DNA of 64,000 nt from Actinoallomurus liliacearum (lineage in GTDB: Bacteria > Actinomycetota > Actinomycetes > Streptosporangiales > Streptosporangiaceae). The position numbers and the translations under genes are program-made. Position 1 is the stretch's first letter; each line of letters opens with the position of its first letter. The DNA lies in the NCBI RefSeq assembly GCF_039542035.1, contig NZ_BAABHJ010000040.1, positions 248,001-312,000 of the forward strand, in the 5' to 3' direction. The notes below the pieces were generated by a model. That model did not search any database. It was not told the origin of the DNA and worked only from the letters and a program-made list of their open reading frames with translations. This document shows positions 42,639 to 51,395 of this stretch, piece by piece.

Positions 42639-42727
42639 TTATCCACAGGCTGCGGACGGCGGCGCGCCATAGTGGGCCCCTGATTCGCCGGGCGTCGAGC
42701 GGCCGACTGTCCACAGGCTGTGGAAAC
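42639..42727. promoter_or_regulatory. DnaA-box-like cluster
   Basis: TTATCCACA (42639-42647, exact consensus), CTGTCCACA (42707-42715) and TGTGGAAAC (42719-42727) lie in the gap between the endonuclease IV-like and barstar genes. The first matches the E. coli box and the second differs by one base from the actinomycete form TTGTCCACA. Confidence 0.5.
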
Positions 42728-42738
42728 CGGAGCGCGGC

Positions 42739-43203
42739 TCAGGCGTCGGGAAGCGCGTCGGGGAGCCCCACGGGTGCGTTCTCCCGGTCCTCCTCCGTCA
42801 CCAGGATGAGGACCGCCAACGGCGTGGAGGTGTGCCGCCAGTGCTCGACGGCGGCGGTGAAGACCTCCAGCAGCGTCTGATGGACCGCCGGGTCGGCGCC
42901 CGCCAGCTCCCGCCAGTGGTCGTACATCACCAGGTAGCCGCAGTTCGCCGGCGCCCAGGACAGGTCCCGTAGGCCGTCCTGGAGGGCGTCCCAGTTGTGC
43001 CCGAAGTACGACGGCAGGAGGAACTCCTCGGCGCACCGCTCGAGGAGCGCCCGCTTGTCCCGTACATCGTGGACGTCGAGCCAGAAGACCCGCCGACCGG
43101 CGCGTTCGGCCTCGGCTGCGCCACGGGCGGCCTCCTTCCGGTCGACGGGCCAGGTGTACACGCCCGGTGGCCGGCGTCCGGTCAGGAGCTCCGCGATCAT
43201 CAC
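42739..43203 (-). CDS. Barstar-family protein
   Basis: A 154-residue protein with the barstar fold signature (VFWLDVHDVRDKRALLERCA, FGHNWDALQDGLRDL, WLVMYD-like YLVMYDHWRELA). Barstar inhibits the ribonuclease barnase; no barnase-type gene is seen in this window, so it may be orphan or act on another nuclease. GTG 43203 or ATG 43200 are alternative starts. Confidence 0.85.
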   Translation of the reverse strand: MMIAELLTGRRPPGVYTWPVDRKEAARGAAEAERAGRRVFWLDVHDVRDKRALLERCAEEFLLPSYFGHNWDALQDGLRDLSWAPANCGYLVMYDHWRELAGADPAVHQTLLEVFTAAVEHWRHTSTPLAVLILVTEEDRENAPVGLPDALPDA

Positions 43204-43287
43204 TCACCCATTCGCAGCGTTCGAAGGTCCGGCGGTCTGCCGCTCGCTGTACCTACCTTCGATGGTCCTCCGTACACCCGTCCGGCG

Positions 43288-44490
43288 TCAGCCCGCCCAG
43301 CCTCCGGAGTTGTAGGTCACCACCTCGGCCGTCATCAGCGGCACGAAGATGACGATCAGCACCACGTACGCCGGACGCCGGCACCGCCCGACCGCCAGCC
43401 ACAGCGGCCACCACAGCAGCGTCGCCCGGCCGATCGACAGGTAGTACGCCGAGGTCAGCAGCGAGATCAGCGGCAGCCCGACGTACACGCTCTCCGCCCA
43501 CTGCCGCCGCCACAACAGCCAGCAGGTCAGCGCGACGCCGACCGCCGCCGCGATCAGCTCCACCCGGAAGGCCGTCGTGAACTGGTCGTGCGTGCCGAAG
43601 GCCGCCTGCCACGTCGTCTCGAAGGAGGTCCACGGCCACACCGTCGAGCGCCCCCAGCCCGCCTCCTGCGCGTGCTGCCACGCCGACCAGTCGCCCGTAC
43701 GACGCCAGAGGTACGCGGCGTAGCCCAGCACCGGAAGGAACGGCACCGCCAGCCACGGCGCCGACCGCCATCGCCGGTCGGCGGTCAGGAACTCCACGAT
43801 CAACGCCGCGGCGAGGAAGAGCCCGGTCACCCGCACGCAGGACGCGCCCGCGGCGCACAGGACGGCGGCCGGCCACCGCCGCTGCCTGGCCAGCAGCCAG
43901 GCCGGCAGCGCGAACGCCAGGAAGAGGGTCTCGGAGTAACCGGCGAACAGGAACACGGCGTACGGGCTGACGAGCAGCGCGAACACCGCGCGCGGCCCCG
44001 CGCCGCTCAGGTGCGATCCGGCGTGCGCGCCGAGCCTGGGGTGTCCGGCGTGCGCCCCGCTCCCGCCGGCGTGTTCCCCGTCGGCGCCCGTCACGGCCTG
44101 CTCGCCGAGCCGGGCCAGCGCGACCGACGCCACCGCGCCGGCGACGAGGCTGACCAGCAGCGCCGACAGTTCCCAGTTCGGAATCAGCGGGTGGAGGATC
44201 CGCAGCACGAGCGGCAGGCCGGGGAAGAAGGCGGGCAGCCCGGCGTCCGGCGGGTGGGCGGGATTCCCCCGGTAGCCGTACTGGGCGATCTCCACGAAGT
44301 GGTCGACGTCCCACTGGGTCCACCGGCCGAGGAAGGAGTCGTGCAGGTCACCGTGCGACCACAGCGCCGAGGCGAGGAGCGAGATCCCCAGCACGGCCGC
44401 CCGCGTACCGAACCAGGCGCGCAGCGCGAGCCGGTCGCCGGTACGGAGCCGCGCCGCGCCGACGCCATCCGAGCGGCCTTCCTCGACCAT
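43288..44490 (-). CDS. PIG-V-like mannosyltransferase, membrane
   Basis: A 400-residue multi-pass protein with the GT-C glycosyltransferase layout: first luminal loop with WDVDHFVEIAQYGYRGNPAH (acidic catalytic pair) and LPAFFPGLPLVLR, and about ten membrane segments. It probably transfers mannose from polyprenyl-phosphate-mannose outside the membrane. 3 nt after the GT87 gene, so same operon; linked with cell wall glycan synthesis. Confidence 0.82.
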   Translation of the reverse strand: MVEEGRSDGVGAARLRTGDRLALRAWFGTRAAVLGISLLASALWSHGDLHDSFLGRWTQWDVDHFVEIAQYGYRGNPAHPPDAGLPAFFPGLPLVLRILHPLIPNWELSALLVSLVAGAVASVALARLGEQAVTGADGEHAGGSGAHAGHPRLGAHAGSHLSGAGPRAVFALLVSPYAVFLFAGYSETLFLAFALPAWLLARQRRWPAAVLCAAGASCVRVTGLFLAAALIVEFLTADRRWRSAPWLAVPFLPVLGYAAYLWRRTGDWSAWQHAQEAGWGRSTVWPWTSFETTWQAAFGTHDQFTTAFRVELIAAAVGVALTCWLLWRRQWAESVYVGLPLISLLTSAYYLSIGRATLLWWPLWLAVGRCRRPAYVVLIVIFVPLMTAEVVTYNSGGWAG

Positions 44491-44493
44491 GAC

Positions 44494-45915
44494 TCAGGCG
44501 GGCCGGGGAACCCGGCGGCGCATCAGGACGAAGCGGTCCTCGGCGTCGTCCAGGACGCCGCCGGCCGGGTCGTCGGCGCCGCCGGCCCGTACGGTGTCGA
44601 GCCGGGGCACGAGGATGTCGATCACGACGAGCACCGCCAGCAGCAGGACGGTCAGGAACCGGGCCAGCAGCGCGATGAAGTAGACGCCGTCGCTGATGCC
44701 CGCCGCGGGGGCGTGTCCGGAGAGGACCGCGGACAGGGTGGCGGACAGCCCCACGCCGGGATGCTGCTTGGCACCGGCCATGAGGTACCACCAGATGCCG
44801 AAGAAGTAGACGATCTCCCCCGCCTGCCACAGCAGGAAGGCCGGGAGCTTGGGCCGGGCCAGCGCCACCAGCGGCAGCAGCCACAGGACGTACTGCGGCG
44901 ACCAGACCTTGTTGGTCAGCAGGAACGCCGCGAGCGTCAGGAACAGCACCTGCGGCAGCCGGGGCCGGCGCGGGGCGAACAGCACGAGCAGCGCGATGCC
45001 CAGCGCGAGGATCACGAAGCCGGCCTCGCCCATGAGGTTCAGCGTCGACACCGTGTCGACCGACGACAGGCCCTTGCGCTCGGTCAGGAAGAAGATCGAG
45101 CCCCAGTCGACCGGGCGTTCCTGGTTGAACGTGTAGAACCGGCCCCAGCTGTCCCACGCCACCAGCATGATCGGCACGTTCACGACCAGCCAGGCGACGA
45201 CCGTGCCGGCCAGCAGCCGGCCGAACTCCCGCCACCGGCCCGCGCGCAGGCACAGCAGGAACAGCGGGCCGAGGAAGACGAGGGGATAGAACTTCGCCGC
45301 GACCGCGAGGCCGAGCAGGACGCCCGCGACGCCGGGGCGACGGCGCGCCCAGGCCGCCAGCGCCAGCGCGGACAGGACCACGGCGAGCAGGTCCCAGTTG
45401 ATGTACGCGGTGAGGAGGAGCGCGGGCGACGCGGCGACCATGAGCCCGACCCGGCGGCTCTGGCCGCCGGCGGCCAGCGCGGTCGCCAGCACGGTGACCA
45501 CCGCGCACAGCACGAGCACCACCGCGGTCAGGTTGAAGAACCACATGCCGCGCGAGACGGCGTCATCCCCGCCGAACCAGCGCGCCGCCGTCGCGGCGAC
45601 CTGCATGAACCCGCCGGTGAGCACGGGGTACTCCACCGGCTCGGGGATCTTGTCGAGGTACGGGACCTTCCCGTCGGCCAGGCCCCGCCCGAAGTACAGC
45701 GGATAGACGTCGGTGTAGCAGGCGTTGCGCACCGTCGGGATGAAGTCGAAGCCCACGTTCTTGCAGGGGACCTTCTGGAGGTACCCCAGCACCGAGACGG
45801 CCGCGGTCGTGGACACGAGCAGCGGCAGCACCTGCCGGAGGCCCGTACGGACACCGGCGGGGCCGGGGGAGTTCGCGGCTCCCCCGGCCCCATCGATCAG
45901 CTGTGACTCCGGCAT
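44494..45915 (-). CDS. GT87-type polyprenol-phosphate mannosyltransferase
   Basis: A 473-residue membrane protein of the GT-C class: DVYPLYFGRGLADGKVPYLD and VEYPVLTGGFM in the first extracytoplasmic loop, about ten membrane spans, and KFYPLVFLGPLFLL. It is syntenic with Rv0051 of M. tuberculosis, between the PBP and rpsF. It likely adds mannose to an envelope lipoglycan. Starts 9 nt after the PBP stop. Confidence 0.85.
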   Translation of the reverse strand: MPESQLIDGAGGAANSPGPAGVRTGLRQVLPLLVSTTAAVSVLGYLQKVPCKNVGFDFIPTVRNACYTDVYPLYFGRGLADGKVPYLDKIPEPVEYPVLTGGFMQVAATAARWFGGDDAVSRGMWFFNLTAVVLVLCAVVTVLATALAAGGQSRRVGLMVAASPALLLTAYINWDLLAVVLSALALAAWARRRPGVAGVLLGLAVAAKFYPLVFLGPLFLLCLRAGRWREFGRLLAGTVVAWLVVNVPIMLVAWDSWGRFYTFNQERPVDWGSIFFLTERKGLSSVDTVSTLNLMGEAGFVILALGIALLVLFAPRRPRLPQVLFLTLAAFLLTNKVWSPQYVLWLLPLVALARPKLPAFLLWQAGEIVYFFGIWWYLMAGAKQHPGVGLSATLSAVLSGHAPAAGISDGVYFIALLARFLTVLLLAVLVVIDILVPRLDTVRAGGADDPAGGVLDDAEDRFVLMRRRVPRPA

Positions 45916-45924
45916 GCCAGCAGG

Positions 45925-48456
45925 TTAATCCTTGAGCGGCCGGGCGGCCTGGCCCTGCACGTCCTGGGCGGTGTTGCCGTGCTTGCCGGGGGGACCACCC
46001 GGGTCCGTCGAGGGCGACGTGCAGTTCACGTCCCACGGCTTGCAGGTGGTGCCCGGACCCGGGCTTTGTGAGTGGTTCGGGCAGTCCGGCGTCGGGAATC
46101 GGTCGCAGTGCTTCGTGTCGTTCGGATTCGGCGTCTTGCGCGGCTTGCAGTCGTCGACCGCCGGGTCCTGGTCCGGCCGGCAGGTCGGCGTCATCGTCGG
46201 CGTCGGCGTCGTCGCCGTCGGGCTCGGCGTCGCGAACCGCTGGGTGTCGCCCTTGTAGACCGGCCCTTCGAAGTGCGTGACCGGCTTGTTCTCGAGCGCG
46301 CTGCTCATGAAGTCGTGCCAGATCCGGGCGGGGAAGTCACCACCGTTGACGTGCGAGAGGCCGCCGATGTTCTGCAGCGGAAGGAACTTGTGCTGCTTGT
46401 CGCGGTACCGCCACATGGCCACCGACGTGACGTACTGCTTCGGCGTGAACCCGACGAACCAGGCCGCCATGTTCTTGCTGGTCGTACCGGTCTTACCGGC
46501 GACCTCACGGCCGGGCAGCGCCGCGCGGTAGCCCGTACCCGGGTACTTCACGACCGACTGCATGGCGTACTGCGTGTCCCGCGCGACGTCCTTGGAGAAC
46601 GCCTCGTGCTTGGTGACGTAGTGCTGCCACTTCTCCGGCTTGTAGGGGGCGCCCTTGGAGTCGAGCACCTTCCTGATGATGTGCGGCCGGATGTACTCGC
46701 CGTCGTTGGCGATCGTGGCGTAGCCGCCGGCCTGGGCCAGCGGGCTCATGTCGGCCTGACCGAGGAAGAAACCACCCTGGTTGAGCTGGTGCTTCATGCT
46801 GTCGGCGGGCAGCCCGGCCTTCTCGGCCAGATCGAACACGTCCTGCGAGCCGGCCTTGAAACCCAGCGGCACGTACACGGTGTTGTACGACATCTGGGTC
46901 GCCTTGATGAGGTCGACGACCTCGTTGGTGTTGCCCTCGTCGTTGACGACGGTCATCGCGCCGGATGTCCCCTTGGGGACGCTCTCGCCGTCGGTCGTGA
47001 AGTACTGCGGCGCCCTGGCGTCGAACATGCTCTTCAGCCCGATGCCGTTCTTGATCGCCGTCGCGAGCACGTAGGGCTTGAAGGAGGAGCCGACCTGGAC
47101 GGTGGAGTAGAAGGCGTCGTCCTGCTGCCGTTTCGAGTAGTCGTGGCCGCCGTACGCCGCCAGGACCTCCCCGGTGTTCGGGTCGATCGTCACCAGGCCG
47201 GCCCGGGTGTCGCTCGGCAGTCCCTTGAGCTTCGGCTCGACGGCCGCGACGGCCTTGTCCTGCAGATCCTTGCGCCAGGTGGTGTAGATCTTCAGACCCT
47301 TGGTGTTGAGGTCCGTGTCGGTGAAGCCCATGGAGTTCCGCAGCACGTTGGTGATCCGCTGCAGGAGGTAGCCGTTCTGCCCGCGGTAGGCGCTGCTCGC
47401 CGTCTTCTTCACCTTGGGCAGGTGGTTCTGGTACTTGGCCAGGTCGGCGTCGGAGATGTTGCCCATCGTGCGCATGCCCTGGAGCACCCAGTTGTAGCGC
47501 TCCATGGTGTCGGTCCGCTGCTGGCCCTTGCTCGCGGGCGTGTAGTACCCGGGCTGCTTGATGTTCGAGGCGAGGATCGCGGCCTCGGGGACGGTGAGCT
47601 GCGACGCGCTGTGGCCGAACCAGATCTGCGCCGCGGTCTCGACGCTGTAGGCGCCGGTCATGTCCTTCGTCGGCGCGCCGAAGTAGATGGTGTTCAGGTA
47701 GTTCAGCAGGATCTGGTCCTTGCTGACCTGCTTGTTGACCTTCACCGCGATGAAGATCTCTTTGAACTTCCTGGTGAACGTGCGGTTCGGTGAGAGGTAG
47801 GCGTTCTTGACGTACTGCTGGGTGATCGTCGAACCGCCCTGCGTGTCGCCGCCCGAGACGTTGTTGTAGACCGCGCGGGCGATGCCCGTGGGCGAGATCG
47901 CCGCCTCGTGGTAGAACTTGCGGTCCTCTGCGGCCAGCGCGGCCGCCTGCATGGGCTTGCTCACCTTCGACAGGTCGGGCAGGATCTGGCGCGACGCGCC
48001 GATCCGGCCGAGGACCTGGGGGTTCTTCGCGCTGCCGCCCCAGTAGATCGTCGTGCCCTGCTCCTGGACATCCGCGTTGATCTTCGGCACCTTGACCATG
48101 GCGTACGCGACGCCGATCATGCAGATGCTCACGAGCGTGCCGATGCCGAAGACGGCGAGCCACAGCTTCCACGACAGAAGGCGGCGCCAGCCCTTCCGCT
48201 TCGCCTTCTTGCCGGAGCCGCGCCGCGTGCCGTCACCGTCGCCGGGACGCCGACGACCCGGGCCGCCACCGCCACCTGAGCCGCCAGGGCCACCGGGACC
48301 GCCCGGACGACCGGGACCGCCTGGGCCGCCGGGGTGTGGCCGGGTGGGAACCGCGGGGAGGTTCGACCCGTCAACCTGCGGCTGCGGCCGGGTCGGGGCA
48401 GGTCCGACAGACCCCGATCGACCGTACTCTGGCCCGTAATCGCTGCTGTAACTCAC
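45925..48456 (-). CDS. Class A penicillin-binding protein
   Basis: An 843-residue bifunctional peptidoglycan synthase. Basic Pro/Gly-rich cytoplasmic tail 1-90; one TM about 95-120; GT51 glycosyltransferase about 150-330 with E177 in AAEDRKFYHEAAISPTG and GGSTITQQYVKN; transpeptidase about 415-720 with S457-x2-K460 (GSSFK), SYN 523-525, KTG 655-657. The last 90 residues are a Pro/Thr-rich tail with six cysteines in three regular pairs. Syntenic with ponA1 of M. tuberculosis. Confidence 0.95.
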   Translation of the reverse strand: MSYSSDYGPEYGRSGSVGPAPTRPQPQVDGSNLPAVPTRPHPGGPGGPGRPGGPGGPGGSGGGGGPGRRRPGDGDGTRRGSGKKAKRKGWRRLLSWKLWLAVFGIGTLVSICMIGVAYAMVKVPKINADVQEQGTTIYWGGSAKNPQVLGRIGASRQILPDLSKVSKPMQAAALAAEDRKFYHEAAISPTGIARAVYNNVSGGDTQGGSTITQQYVKNAYLSPNRTFTRKFKEIFIAVKVNKQVSKDQILLNYLNTIYFGAPTKDMTGAYSVETAAQIWFGHSASQLTVPEAAILASNIKQPGYYTPASKGQQRTDTMERYNWVLQGMRTMGNISDADLAKYQNHLPKVKKTASSAYRGQNGYLLQRITNVLRNSMGFTDTDLNTKGLKIYTTWRKDLQDKAVAAVEPKLKGLPSDTRAGLVTIDPNTGEVLAAYGGHDYSKRQQDDAFYSTVQVGSSFKPYVLATAIKNGIGLKSMFDARAPQYFTTDGESVPKGTSGAMTVVNDEGNTNEVVDLIKATQMSYNTVYVPLGFKAGSQDVFDLAEKAGLPADSMKHQLNQGGFFLGQADMSPLAQAGGYATIANDGEYIRPHIIRKVLDSKGAPYKPEKWQHYVTKHEAFSKDVARDTQYAMQSVVKYPGTGYRAALPGREVAGKTGTTSKNMAAWFVGFTPKQYVTSVAMWRYRDKQHKFLPLQNIGGLSHVNGGDFPARIWHDFMSSALENKPVTHFEGPVYKGDTQRFATPSPTATTPTPTMTPTCRPDQDPAVDDCKPRKTPNPNDTKHCDRFPTPDCPNHSQSPGPGTTCKPWDVNCTSPSTDPGGPPGKHGNTAQDVQGQAARPLKD

Positions 48457-48557
48457 GCGACCTCGTTCACTGGGGTACGGCTTTTCAATCCGTCCGACAG
48501 TACTGTGTAGGCAAGTGAGCGGGGACCGCCTGCCGGGTGCACCACGCTGTCGCGCGG

Positions 48558-48956
48558 CTACTCTCGGACGCTCCGCCCCTGGTCAGGAGCGTTCTCTCCG
48601 TAGCCAAGGACGTACGACAGCGTCAGATGGTTCCAGGCACAACTTTGGCATACTTCAACCACATACACCCGGAATTCACCGAATTCCCGGGCCATCTCCT
48701 GGAGCTCGTCCGTCACCTTGACCCGCCCGGCGTAGCGGCCCAGCTCGTCCCCGTACACGTAGGTGACGTGGGTGAGCCGCTCCTTCCGGCAGACCGGGCA
48801 GGGCTGGTCGGTGGGCTCGCCGTGATACTTCGCGGCCCGCAGGAGGTACGGATGTGCGTCGCAGGCGTCCGCGACGGTCAGGCCGCCGGATGACAGCTCG
48901 GCCAACGTGGCCCGCCGGGCGAGCCCGTAGTCGACGACCAGTCGCTGGGACCACAT
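48558..48956 (-). CDS. DUF5318 family protein
   Basis: A 132-residue protein: DACDAHPYLLRAAKYHGEPT, CPVCRKERLTHVTYVYGDEL, YVVEVCQSCAWNHLTLSYVL. Two C-x2-C pairs suggest a zinc ribbon. Conserved next to ponA in actinobacteria (Rv0049 in M. tuberculosis), role unknown. ATG 48956 is 6 nt after TAGTCT, so leaderless. Confidence 0.88.
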   Translation of the reverse strand: MWSQRLVVDYGLARRATLAELSSGGLTVADACDAHPYLLRAAKYHGEPTDQPCPVCRKERLTHVTYVYGDELGRYAGRVKVTDELQEMAREFGEFRVYVVEVCQSCAWNHLTLSYVLGYGENAPDQGRSVRE

Positions 48957-49098
48957 GTCAGCAGACTACGACGACCCACAATCCTGCATTCGTGACATTC
49001 CGGACACTCTACGTACGTTCTTCCTGACCACGGCCGTAATTTCCGGGTCGGCCCGCGCTCCGGCTTGCCATGTTCGGAGGGGGACCGTATCTTCCTGA

Positions 49099-49115
49099 TG
49101 TATCGAGTCGATACA
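49099..49115. promoter_or_regulatory. PadR operator
   Basis: Perfect 17-nt dyad TGTATCGAGTCGATACA (49099-49115), then a partial copy GATACATCGAGTC (49123-49135). The ATGTAT/ATACAT core is typical of PadR operators. Located 41 nt before the PadR start, so autoregulation is expected. Confidence 0.8.
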
Positions 49116-49156
49116 TTCGAGCGATACATCGAGTCGAGCGATGGAGTGGAGGGACC

Positions 49157-49732
49157 ATGAGGAGCAAGGCCGGCGTACTGGAACTCGCCGTTCTCGGCCT
49201 GCTTCACGAGTCCCCCATGCACGGGTACGAGCTGCGCAAGCGGCTCAACACCCTGCTCGGCATGTTCCGCGCGTTCTCCTACGGCACGCTCTACCCCTGC
49301 CTCAAGGCGCTGCTCGAGCAGGGGTTGATCATGGAGGACGACGAGGAGCCCGCCGCGGTGCGACCGGGTGGCACCCGGCGCTCGAAGATCGTCTACAAGC
49401 TCACGGCCGAGGGGAAGGAGCGCCTTCAGGAGCTCCTCTCCGAGGCCGGGCCCGCGTCCTGGGAGGACGAGGGGTTCGGAGTACATTTCGCCTTCTTCGC
49501 CCACACCCGCGCCGACGTACGGCTACGGATCCTCGAAGGCCGGCGCAGCCGGCTCGAGGAGCGGCTGGAGAGCGTGCGCGTCGCACTGGCCCGTACGCGG
49601 GAGCGTGTCGACAACTACACGCTCGAGCTCCAGCAGCACGGGTTGGAGTCGGTCGAGCGCGAGGTCCGGTGGCTCAACGAGCTCATCGGCCGCGAACGCG
49701 CGCAGCAAGCAGATGAGAAGAACAACGGCTGA
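49157..49732 (+). CDS. PadR-family regulator
   Basis: A 191-residue PadR: LELAVLGLLHESPMHGYELR, RAFSYGTLYPCLKALLEQGL, wing with RRSKIVYKLTAEGKE, then a C-terminal coiled-coil. Upstream of ino1 as Rv0047c is in M. tuberculosis. GGAGGGACC precedes ATG 49157. It probably controls itself and ino1 through the palindromes just upstream. Confidence 0.93.
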   Translation: MRSKAGVLELAVLGLLHESPMHGYELRKRLNTLLGMFRAFSYGTLYPCLKALLEQGLIMEDDEEPAAVRPGGTRRSKIVYKLTAEGKERLQELLSEAGPASWEDEGFGVHFAFFAHTRADVRLRILEGRRSRLEERLESVRVALARTRERVDNYTLELQQHGLESVEREVRWLNELIGRERAQQADEKNNG

Positions 49733-49777
49733 GGGCGCAAGGCGTCCCCCCGCACAAGAGAGCAAAGGAGCATCCGG

Positions 49778-50857
49778 ATGGGTTCAGTGCGCGTGGCCAT
49801 CGTCGGTGTCGGCAACTGCGCGAGCTCGCTCGTCCAGGGAGTCGAGTACTACAAGGACGCCTCGCCCGAGACTCGTGTCCCTGGTCTTATGCACGTACAG
49901 TTCGGCGACTACCACGTCGGCGACCTGGAGTTCGTGGCCGCCTTCGACGTCGACGCCAAGAAGGTCGGCCGCGACCTCTCCGAGGCGATCGTCGCCAGTG
50001 AGAACAACACCATCAAGATCTGCGACGTGCCGCCGTCCGGCGTCACCGTGCAGCGCGGCCACACCTTCGACGGCCTCGGCGAGTACTACCGCGAGATCAT
50101 CGAAGAGTCGGACGACCAGCCGGTCGACGTCATCCAGGTGCTCAAGGACACCCAGGCCGACGTTCTCGTGTCCTACCTGCCGGTGGGCTCTGAGGAGGCG
50201 GACCGCTTCTACGCGCAGTGCGCCATCGACGCCGGCGTGGCCTTCGTCAACGCGCTGCCGGTCTTCATCGCCAGCGACCCGGAGTGGGCGCAGAAGTTCA
50301 CCGACGCGGGCGTCCCGATCGTCGGTGACGACATCAAGTCCCAGGTCGGCGCCACCATCACCCACCGCGTGATGGCGAAGCTGTTCGAGGACCGCGGGGT
50401 CGAGCTGCTGCGCACGTACCAGCTCAACTTCGGCGGCAACATGGACTTCATGAACATGCTGGAGCGCAAGCGCCTCCAGTCGAAGAAGATCTCCAAGACG
50501 CAGTCGGTCACCTCGCAGATCCCGCACGAGATGGCCAAGGCCGACGTGCACATCGGCCCGTCCGACCACGTGCCGTGGCTCGACGACCGCAAGTGGGCGT
50601 ACGTCCGCCTCGAGGGCCGCTCCTTCGGCGACACCCCGCTGAACCTGGAGTACAAGCTCGAGGTCTGGGACTCCCCGAACTCCGCGGGCGTCATCATCGA
50701 CGCGGTCCGCGCCGCCAAGATCGCCAAGGACCGCGGCATCGGCGGCCCGATCCTGTCGGCGAGCTCCTACTTCATGAAGTCCCCGCCGGTGCAGTACAGC
50801 GACGACCAGGCCCGCGAGGCCGTGGAGTCCTTCATCCGCGGTGAGGTCGAGAGCTGA
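49778..50857 (+). CDS. ino1: Inositol-3-phosphate synthase
   Basis: A 359-residue NAD-dependent enzyme: IVGVGNCASSLVQGVEYYKD, LVSYLPVGSEEADRFYAQCA, VGDDIKSQVGATITHR, NFGGNMDFMNML, SDHVPWLDDRKWAYVRLEG. It converts glucose 6-phosphate to inositol 3-phosphate, the first step to phosphatidylinositol and mycothiol. The mycothiol link fits the Rv2466c-like gene at 8.7 kb. AAAGGAG precedes ATG 49778. Likely co-transcribed with padR (45-nt gap). Confidence 0.96.
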   Translation: MGSVRVAIVGVGNCASSLVQGVEYYKDASPETRVPGLMHVQFGDYHVGDLEFVAAFDVDAKKVGRDLSEAIVASENNTIKICDVPPSGVTVQRGHTFDGLGEYYREIIEESDDQPVDVIQVLKDTQADVLVSYLPVGSEEADRFYAQCAIDAGVAFVNALPVFIASDPEWAQKFTDAGVPIVGDDIKSQVGATITHRVMAKLFEDRGVELLRTYQLNFGGNMDFMNMLERKRLQSKKISKTQSVTSQIPHEMAKADVHIGPSDHVPWLDDRKWAYVRLEGRSFGDTPLNLEYKLEVWDSPNSAGVIIDAVRAAKIAKDRGIGGPILSASSYFMKSPPVQYSDDQAREAVESFIRGEVES

Positions 50858-50920
50858 GCCGACGAGCGCTGAGCGAGAAGCACCGCCGGGCTCACGCGAT
50901 GTAGTGAGCCGGGGGTGTCA

Positions 50921-50964
50921 GGTGAGGGGTCCGTGCGTCGTGGCGCACGGACCCCTCACCTTTT
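50921..50964 (+). terminator. Strong intrinsic terminator after ino1
   Basis: GGTGAGGGGTCCGTGCG (50921-50937) and its complement (50944-50960) form a perfect 17-bp stem with a 6-nt loop, followed by TTTT. Confidence 0.92.
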
Positions 50965-51395
50965 CGCCTGCTCAGAGCCGGACCCCGGATTTCGTCGCGG
51001 TTACGGTAAGCACATACTGTTACGTCGGCTCGGTCAGATGCCGGGGACTGCTCCCCGGTGCGAGGCTGGGCCGTGCAGGCGGACGACGGCCCCCGCCCAG
51101 GGCCGGTCGGGTCGCCTCCGGCGAAGGAGAAGGAAGAGGGTCACGAGCGCGGGAAGGTGACGCATAAGGGATACGTGCCGCAACGCCCGTATCACACCTA
51201 GTGAGGGTCCATCACGAGGTTGTCTCACCTACTGCACAGTTAAGTAACTCGTCCCAATCTTTACCGATCTGAGCTGGACAGCGACCGGGACACGAAGGTG
51301 TTCTCCCACGGGGACGTGTCGAGAACCCGGCATGCCTGCGAACAAAAGCATCACACCTAGCGCAACACGGCCGTAAGGCCGGATGGAGGGCGTTC
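50965..51395 (+). promoter_or_regulatory. Leader region of oligopeptide transporter with direct repeats
   Basis: A gene-free stretch of about 430 nt. ATCACACCTAG occurs at 51191-51201 and again at 51350-51360. A small hairpin CGGCC-GTAA-GGCCG lies at about 51368-51381, just before the ribosome binding site GGAGGG. The 3' half is AT-richer (around 51230-51270) and probably holds the promoter. No riboswitch family is recognised. Confidence 0.45.

Noticed and set aside
50886..50912. First hairpin after ino1
   Set aside because: Contains a bulge and is followed at once by a much stronger perfect stem with T-tract; listed only the latter.
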